Positions 59,975 through 64,000 of a stretch of 64,000 bases of DNA are shown one piece after another. Under the pieces are notes generated by a model. That model had not been told where the DNA came from, made no database searches, and worked only from the letters and a program-made list of their open reading frames with translations. Position 1 is the first letter of the stretch. Each line of letters starts with the position of its first letter. The position numbers were made by a program, and so were the translations under genes. Source of the DNA: DATARN01 sp963851105 (GTDB lineage Bacteria; Actinomycetota; Acidimicrobiia; Acidimicrobiales; Palsa-688). Location: contig CAWKNP010000010.1 of the NCBI GenBank assembly GCA_963851105.1, positions 62,001-126,000 on the forward strand. Direction: 5' to 3'.

Positions 59975-60478
59975 TCATCCCCGGACGATCGCCTTTATCC
60001 GCTCCTCCAGCGGGCCGTTTATCTTCCGGCGGTTGTCGGCTGGGTCGCCACTTTCAATCCAAACCGCGTGATAGAGGAGCTCGTGGCGCCCGCGATCGAT
60101 GTCGACGATCTGGTTGTCGACGATGAGCGAGCTGATCAGCCCGACCGAGGCCAGCTCGCCTTCGGTCTCCATTTCCGTCGGGACGATCACAAATCCGGGC
60201 CGCAAAGGGCGACTCGGCGACCAGATCCGCCGCGACAGAGACAGGTTGGCGCGGACGATATGGCCCAAGGCCCACCCTGACGTGGTGACGATGCCGGCCA
60301 GTCGCCGGGGACGCAGCGCCGACCACGGCGCCGCCACCGGTCCGAGCGGCGCGCACGCCACGGCAACCAGCGCCGACGCGACGGCACCGACGATCAACTG
60401 TTCCAGCGTCGCTGTCCAGCTGAGCAGGATCCACCCTGCGAACGCGACGCTGAAAAGGGCGAGGCCTCGGCGAAGCAT
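59975..60478 (-). CDS. mrpE: Mrp-type antiporter subunit E
   Basis: The 167-aa protein has two N-terminal membrane helices and the MnhE domain with LGHIVRANLSLSRRIWSP, RPGFVIVPT and GLISSLIVDNQIVDID. It is the first gene of the seven-gene operon. A GTG just upstream (60481) is an alternative start. A 14-bp palindrome lies directly before it. Confidence 0.9.
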   Translation of the reverse strand: MLRRGLALFSVAFAGWILLSWTATLEQLIVGAVASALVAVACAPLGPVAAPWSALRPRRLAGIVTTSGWALGHIVRANLSLSRRIWSPSRPLRPGFVIVPTEMETEGELASVGLISSLIVDNQIVDIDRGRHELLYHAVWIESGDPADNRRKINGPLEERIKAIVRG

Positions 60479-60482
60479 CACA

Positions 60483-60496
60483 GGGGATAAATCCCC
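60483..60496. promoter_or_regulatory. Palindrome upstream of mrpE
   Basis: GGGGATAAATCCCC is a perfect 6-bp inverted repeat with a 2-base centre. It lies 5-18 bases from the mrpE ATG and about 60 bases before the divergent gene at 60557. It could be an operator or a small hairpin in the mrpE leader. Which regulator would bind it is not known. Confidence 0.45.
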
Positions 60497-60556
60497 TCTC
60501 CCTGGCGCCGGCAAACCGGTGGTTGGCCTGGCCCGCTATGGGGTAATCCTTCGCCC

Positions 60557-61573
60557 GTGAGCGAGACACTGGCCCCCCAACTTCCCCCTTCCAGAGGACC
60601 GCTCAGCGCCTTCCTTTTCGAGAAGCTGCGTGGTGAGCCGCAGTTCCGACTCTGGCGCCACGAGCCACCGGTCGCAGGCGCTACCGACGACGACCTTCAC
60701 CTAGCCCTCTACTGTTGCTACGAATTGCACTACCGGGGGTTCGCGGGCATCGACGACCGGTGGGAGTGGGACAGCGGCCTGCTGGCGTTCCGTGAGCGCC
60801 TCGAGCAGGCCGTGCTGGCCGACCTGATCGACGAGGTGGGTCCCCCGGCGGCGGTGGCCGATATCGCCACTGAGCTCCACGCCATCGTCAACGGCGGCGA
60901 CGGCCCCTCCCTGTCGGGCTACATGGCTGAGCGGGGTACCCCGGCCGAATTCCGCGAGTTCGCCATCCATCGCTCCGCCTATCAGCTGAAGGAAGCCGAT
61001 CCCCACACCTGGGTCATCCCCCGCCTGGCAGGCACCGCCAAAGCCGCCCTCCTCGAGATCCAGACCGACGAGTACGGATCCGGCCAGCTGGAGGCGATGC
61101 ATTCGACCCTCTTCGCCCGCACCATGCGCTGTCTGGGCCTGGATCCCACCTACGGCGCCTACCTGGCCGCCCTTCCCGGCGTCACGTTGGCCACGGTCAA
61201 CCTCATCTCGTTCTTCGGACTGCACCGGCGCTGGCGAGGCGCGTTACTAGGGCATCTGGCGGTTTTCGAGATGGCGTCGGTCGGACCCAACGGTCGATAC
61301 AGCCGGGCATTGCGCCGACAGGGTTTCGGTCCCGAGGCCACAGCGTTCTACGACGTCCACGTCCGCGCCGACGCCGTCCACGAGGTGATCGCGGTCGAGC
61401 AGCTGGCCCGCGGTTTCGCCGCCGACGAGCCCCACCGGGCCGGGGACGTGGTCTTCGGTGCCCGAGCGATCATGGCCGTCGAGGGCCGCTTTACCCGGCA
61501 CTTGCTCGATGCCTGGGCTGCCGGCACGACTTCCCTGTACCGGCCGGGGCTGCTGCTGACCGCCGCCTCGTGA
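60557..61573 (+). CDS. Iron-containing redox enzyme, haem-oxygenase-like fold (HDO type)
   Basis: The 338-aa protein starts at a GTG. ELHYRGF, EIQTDEYGSGQLEAMHS and the later DVHVRADAVHEVIAVEQL supply the Glu/His/Asp ligands of the HO-like di-iron oxidase family (PF14518). Such enzymes carry out decarboxylation or N-oxygenation in metabolism; the substrate here is unknown. It is divergent from mrpE. Confidence 0.85.
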   Translation: MSETLAPQLPPSRGPLSAFLFEKLRGEPQFRLWRHEPPVAGATDDDLHLALYCCYELHYRGFAGIDDRWEWDSGLLAFRERLEQAVLADLIDEVGPPAAVADIATELHAIVNGGDGPSLSGYMAERGTPAEFREFAIHRSAYQLKEADPHTWVIPRLAGTAKAALLEIQTDEYGSGQLEAMHSTLFARTMRCLGLDPTYGAYLAALPGVTLATVNLISFFGLHRRWRGALLGHLAVFEMASVGPNGRYSRALRRQGFGPEATAFYDVHVRADAVHEVIAVEQLARGFAADEPHRAGDVVFGARAIMAVEGRFTRHLLDAWAAGTTSLYRPGLLLTAAS

Positions 61574-61575
61574 CC

Positions 61576-62481
61576 TCAGCGCTCTCCGTCGATTCGACGG
61601 TTGTCGCCGATAGCGACACCGAGGGCCGGATTCTGGCGTTCCTCTATGACCTTATGAGGGACCTGGAGCAGGCGCAGCAGGGTGACCAGCCCCACGCCGC
61701 CGATCAGGTTGCCGAGCGCCGCAAACCCCGCGGTCTTGGCCCAATCGATGTAGCCGAACGGGGCATGGCCGGTATGCAACGCCGCGAACATCAGCAGCGA
61801 ATTCACGATGGCGTGGTTGAGCTGGCCGCCCGCCAGCAAGAACGCAGCGGTGACCGCAGGGATGATCTTGGCGCCGATGGAGTCGCTGCTGTGCTGCATC
61901 CAGGTCATGAGGGTGATGACGGCGCCGCCGAGGATCGCGAGTGAAAGGGCCCGGAGGCCATAGCCGAGTTGGACGTAGTGGAAGCCCGACTCGATGGCGG
62001 TGGCGTTCATCTCGGGATAGCCCCTCATCATCAACCAGGTGAAGATCCACCCGCCCACCAGGTTGGCGACGAGCGTCCCGACCCAGAGCCTGATGAGCAT
62101 CCGGAACCGGGCCTGGCGGGCGATGACAGTGGAGACGGGGATGAGGAAGTCCTCGGTGAACAATTCGCTTCGGGCCAACGCCAAGGCGATGAACCCGATC
62201 GAGAAACCCAGCCCGCCGAGCAGCTTGCTCTTGGTGGTGTGCTCGACGAGCAGCAGCCCGAGGACACCGGTACCGACATCGATGCCGCCCACCATGCCCG
62301 TCGCCAGCAGCGGCGCCATGGCTCGGGACAAGCGGCGGCGCCCCTCGTCGACGGTACGCAGGAAGGTCTCTTCGACCTCGCGCTCGGCGACGCTGGCGTC
62401 GCGGGCGGGGTCGGTCCCGACACCGGGACGCTGCTGGTCCTCGTGGTCAGATCGACGTTCGTGATCATCGGCGTTGGTCAC
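61576..62481 (-). CDS. Formate/nitrite transporter (FNT) family protein
   Basis: The 301-aa protein has about six membrane helices in the FNT fold, with GGLGFSIGFIALALARSELFTEDF (family slit region) and QLNHAIVNSLLMFAA. The family conducts formate, nitrite or hydrosulfide. The N-terminal ~45 residues are acidic and hydrophilic. It is convergent with the HDO gene. Confidence 0.9.
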   Translation of the reverse strand: MTNADDHERRSDHEDQQRPGVGTDPARDASVAEREVEETFLRTVDEGRRRLSRAMAPLLATGMVGGIDVGTGVLGLLLVEHTTKSKLLGGLGFSIGFIALALARSELFTEDFLIPVSTVIARQARFRMLIRLWVGTLVANLVGGWIFTWLMMRGYPEMNATAIESGFHYVQLGYGLRALSLAILGGAVITLMTWMQHSSDSIGAKIIPAVTAAFLLAGGQLNHAIVNSLLMFAALHTGHAPFGYIDWAKTAGFAALGNLIGGVGLVTLLRLLQVPHKVIEERQNPALGVAIGDNRRIDGER

Positions 62482-62518
62482 CGCTGTCGGTTACCCGGCC
62501 TCAGATTGACCGAAACCC

Positions 62519-63316
62519 TCACTCGGGCGACCGCATCGAGGCGGCGTGCACGGCCGCCCCGATGATTCCCGCCTCGTTGCGGAGCTCGGCGGCGACGATC
62601 GGTGTCCGCAGATGCAGGCGGTCGAGGAACTTGTCGGCCTTGCGGCTGACCCCGCCCCCGACGACGAAGAGATCCGGCCACAGGTAGCGCTCGAGCGCCT
62701 GGTAGTACTTGTCGAGGCGGTGGGCCCATTCCCCCCAACTCAACTCCTCGCGCTCCCGGGCCGCGGAGCTCGCTCCCCGCTCGGCGTCGTGGCCGTCCAC
62801 TTCGAGGTGGCCGAGCTCGCTGTTGGGGATCAGGAGGCCCCGGAAAATGAGCGCGGTGCCGATGCCCGTGCCCAATGTGGTCACGATCACCAGGCCGTCT
62901 TGGCCCCGGGCGGCGCCGAAGGCCGCCTCCGCGACGCCGGCCGCGTCGGCGTCGTTCATGGCGGTGACCGAGAGGCCGGTGGCCGCGCCCAGAGCTTGTT
63001 CGATGTTGGTGCCAACCCAGCTGGCATCGACGTTGGCCGCGGTCCGGGCCACGCCGCCGGTCACAGGCGCCGGGAAGGTGGCCGCAAACGGCGCTCGCCA
63101 ATCGAAGTGGCGGATCACCTCGGCCACGGTCTCAGCGACCGCGCCCGGCGTCGACGGGGTGGGCGTGAGCAGCTTGTGGCGTTCACCGACGAGAGAGCCG
63201 GTATCGAGGTCGACCACCGCCCCCTTGATCCCCGACCCCCCGATATCGACGCCGAGACCGAGACGGGCCACGGTGGTCACCTTAAACGGTGGAGATGGAG
63301 TTGGCAGATCCGCCAC
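62519..63316 (-). CDS. ppgK: Polyphosphate glucokinase (ROK family)
   Basis: The 265-aa protein has the ROK/PpgK blocks GVDIGGSGIKGAVVDL (phosphate binding), NDADAAGVAEAAFG, TTLGTGIGTALI and NSELGHLEVDGHDAERGAS, diagnostic of polyphosphate glucokinase. It phosphorylates glucose with polyphosphate (or ATP). The start is uncertain: GTG at 63316 is the longest, and GTG at 63280 or 63271 gives a usual N-terminus close to GVDIGG. Confidence 0.95.
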   Translation of the reverse strand: MADLPTPSPPFKVTTVARLGLGVDIGGSGIKGAVVDLDTGSLVGERHKLLTPTPSTPGAVAETVAEVIRHFDWRAPFAATFPAPVTGGVARTAANVDASWVGTNIEQALGAATGLSVTAMNDADAAGVAEAAFGAARGQDGLVIVTTLGTGIGTALIFRGLLIPNSELGHLEVDGHDAERGASSAAREREELSWGEWAHRLDKYYQALERYLWPDLFVVGGGVSRKADKFLDRLHLRTPIVAAELRNEAGIIGAAVHAASMRSPE

Positions 63317-63336
63317 CTACGGGTGGTCGCACGGGC

Positions 63337-63588
63337 CTACTCCGGCACCTCGTCGACCGGCTGAACCTCGTCCGACGGGAGGAGTTGCTCGGAGGGGGTC
63401 TCTTCCTCGGGCGGCAATTCGTAGTCGAGGGGCGGCAGGGGCGGGTCCTGGCCGGGAGCAACATCGGTCGGGCCGGCGTCTCCCACGATGTTGGGGTCCT
63501 CGGTGCCGACCCCGCCACCGCGCAGCCGCTCCAAGATCGACAGGTGATGGGCCGGGGTTTCTTCGGGCGGATCAGCGGTTTGGCTCAC
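63337..63588 (-). CDS. Small acidic, Pro-rich hypothetical protein
   Basis: An 83-aa protein, strongly acidic and rich in Pro and Glu (LDYELPPEEETPSEQLLPSDEV). No domain, membrane segment or signal is visible and it is probably disordered. It sits 20 bp upstream of ppgK on the same strand and 11 bp after the next gene, so it may be in the same operon. Confidence 0.55.
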   Translation of the reverse strand: MSQTADPPEETPAHHLSILERLRGGGVGTEDPNIVGDAGPTDVAPGQDPPLPPLDYELPPEEETPSEQLLPSDEVQPVDEVPE

Positions 63589-63599
63589 GCCCCTCGACG

Positions 63600-64000
63600 T
63601 TACGCGCCGGGGCCTGACGCGACCACAGCCGCCGCCCGCAACTGGGCGAGTGTGGCCCGCATGCCCTCGCGGTTGTGCGCGGCCTGGTCGGCCACGCCCA
63701 TGACGAACGGCGACAGCCGCCGCACGAACGCCGGCCGCCGGTCCGTCCAGGTCTCGACGACCCGGCAGCCGTCGCCGTCGGGAACGAAGTCATAGGCCCA
63801 CCGGGCGATCGGAAGGGGGCCGAGGTTGACGTCGAAGGCAAAGCGACCTCCGGGCTCGGCCGCCACCACCGTGCAGGCGGTCTGCCAGCGGCGCCAGCCC
63901 CGCTTGTTGGCGCCTTTGAACCGGGCCCCCACCGCGGGGCGCGGGCACCGCCGATCCACCGGCAGGCGGTGGTTTCGGGGCTCCACGAGCCCATTCGGGT
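63600..64000 (-). pseudogene. SRPBCC-family gene, frameshifted and cut by the window edge
   Basis: The C-terminal part (PAVGARFKGANKRGWRRWQTACTV ... LPIARWAYDFVPDGDG) is a SRPBCC protein. Its expected N-terminal continuation (TRMGSWSPETTACRWIGGA) lies in another frame from ~63940 to the right edge. The frames switch near 63925-63935: one extra G after GCCCGCGCCCC would restore a single reading frame. The first part of the gene is beyond the window. Real mutation or sequencing error cannot be separated here. Confidence 0.75.

Overview
The window is about 64 kb of very GC-rich DNA, densely packed with genes. It looks like a chromosome segment from a high-GC actinobacterium, and I would guess class Acidimicrobiia or a near relative. 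The reasons are a WhiB regulator, a mycothiol-dependent (MDMPI-type) enzyme, a SigE-type ECF sigma factor, a polyphosphate glucokinase, a stand-alone LigD polymerase domain, frequent GTG/TTG starts and many ATGA/GTGA stop-start overlaps. I saw no rRNA, tRNA, CRISPR array, integrase or transposase. The taxonomic call is an inference.

Layout. 0-7 kb: tail of an unknown gene, a LigD-type polymerase, a flavin-fold oxidase-like protein, then a 1629-aa surface protein (repeats, four IPT/TIG domains, Thr/Pro linker, membrane domain resembling a degenerate site-2 protease) and a DUF427 protein. 7-12 kb: ECF sigma factor with its probable anti-sigma partner, a WYL regulator divergent from a DinB-fold protein, and a SRPBCC protein. 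12-20 kb: a response regulator/histidine kinase pair divergent from an export operon (DUF5666 protein, HlyD-like adaptor, MacB-type ATPase and permease, second adaptor). 20-28.5 kb: a kdp potassium-uptake operon (small membrane protein, kdpF, kdpA, kdpB, kdpC, kdpD, DUF4118 protein). Where kdpE would be expected there is only a 17-codon response-regulator-like stub beside a 16-bp tandem repeat.

28.3-31.4 kb is a rearranged zone. A ~290-bp segment (end of the DUF4118 gene plus start of corA) occurs twice. Between the copies lie the C-terminal fragment of a thiamine-diphosphate enzyme and an intact DJ-1/PfpI-like gene. 31.5-44 kb: DUF2237 and DUF6893 small proteins, a two-gene ABC exporter, a padR-mmpL operon divergent from a tetR-hydrolase operon, YjbR, CDF-like and DUF2007 proteins, and glgX. 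44-49.5 kb: a lipoprotein beta-propeller, a 64-bp tandem array, a GH68 fructan enzyme with a Gfo/Idh oxidoreductase, a CDF transporter and a CBS protein. 49.5-55.3 kb: an orphan NuoF-like flavoprotein, a frameshifted MDMPI gene, small proteins, and a second large secreted Ig-like protein with a Thr-Pro linker. 55.3-60.5 kb: whiB and a seven-gene Mrp-type antiporter operon (E-F-G-MbhD-MbhE/B-C-D) with no MrpA. 60.5-64 kb: an iron-dependent HO-fold oxidase, a formate/nitrite-type channel, polyphosphate glucokinase, an acidic small protein, and a frameshifted SRPBCC gene running off the right edge.

Themes: ion homeostasis (Kdp, CorA, Mrp, two CDF-type proteins), export (MacB-type, ABC, MmpL), surface proteins with Thr/Pro stalks, and glucan/fructan/polyphosphate carbon use. 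The most unusual items are the missing kdpE, the corA-flanking duplication with its inserted block, the protease-like membrane domain on a surface protein, the MrpA-less antiporter operon and the 64-bp array.
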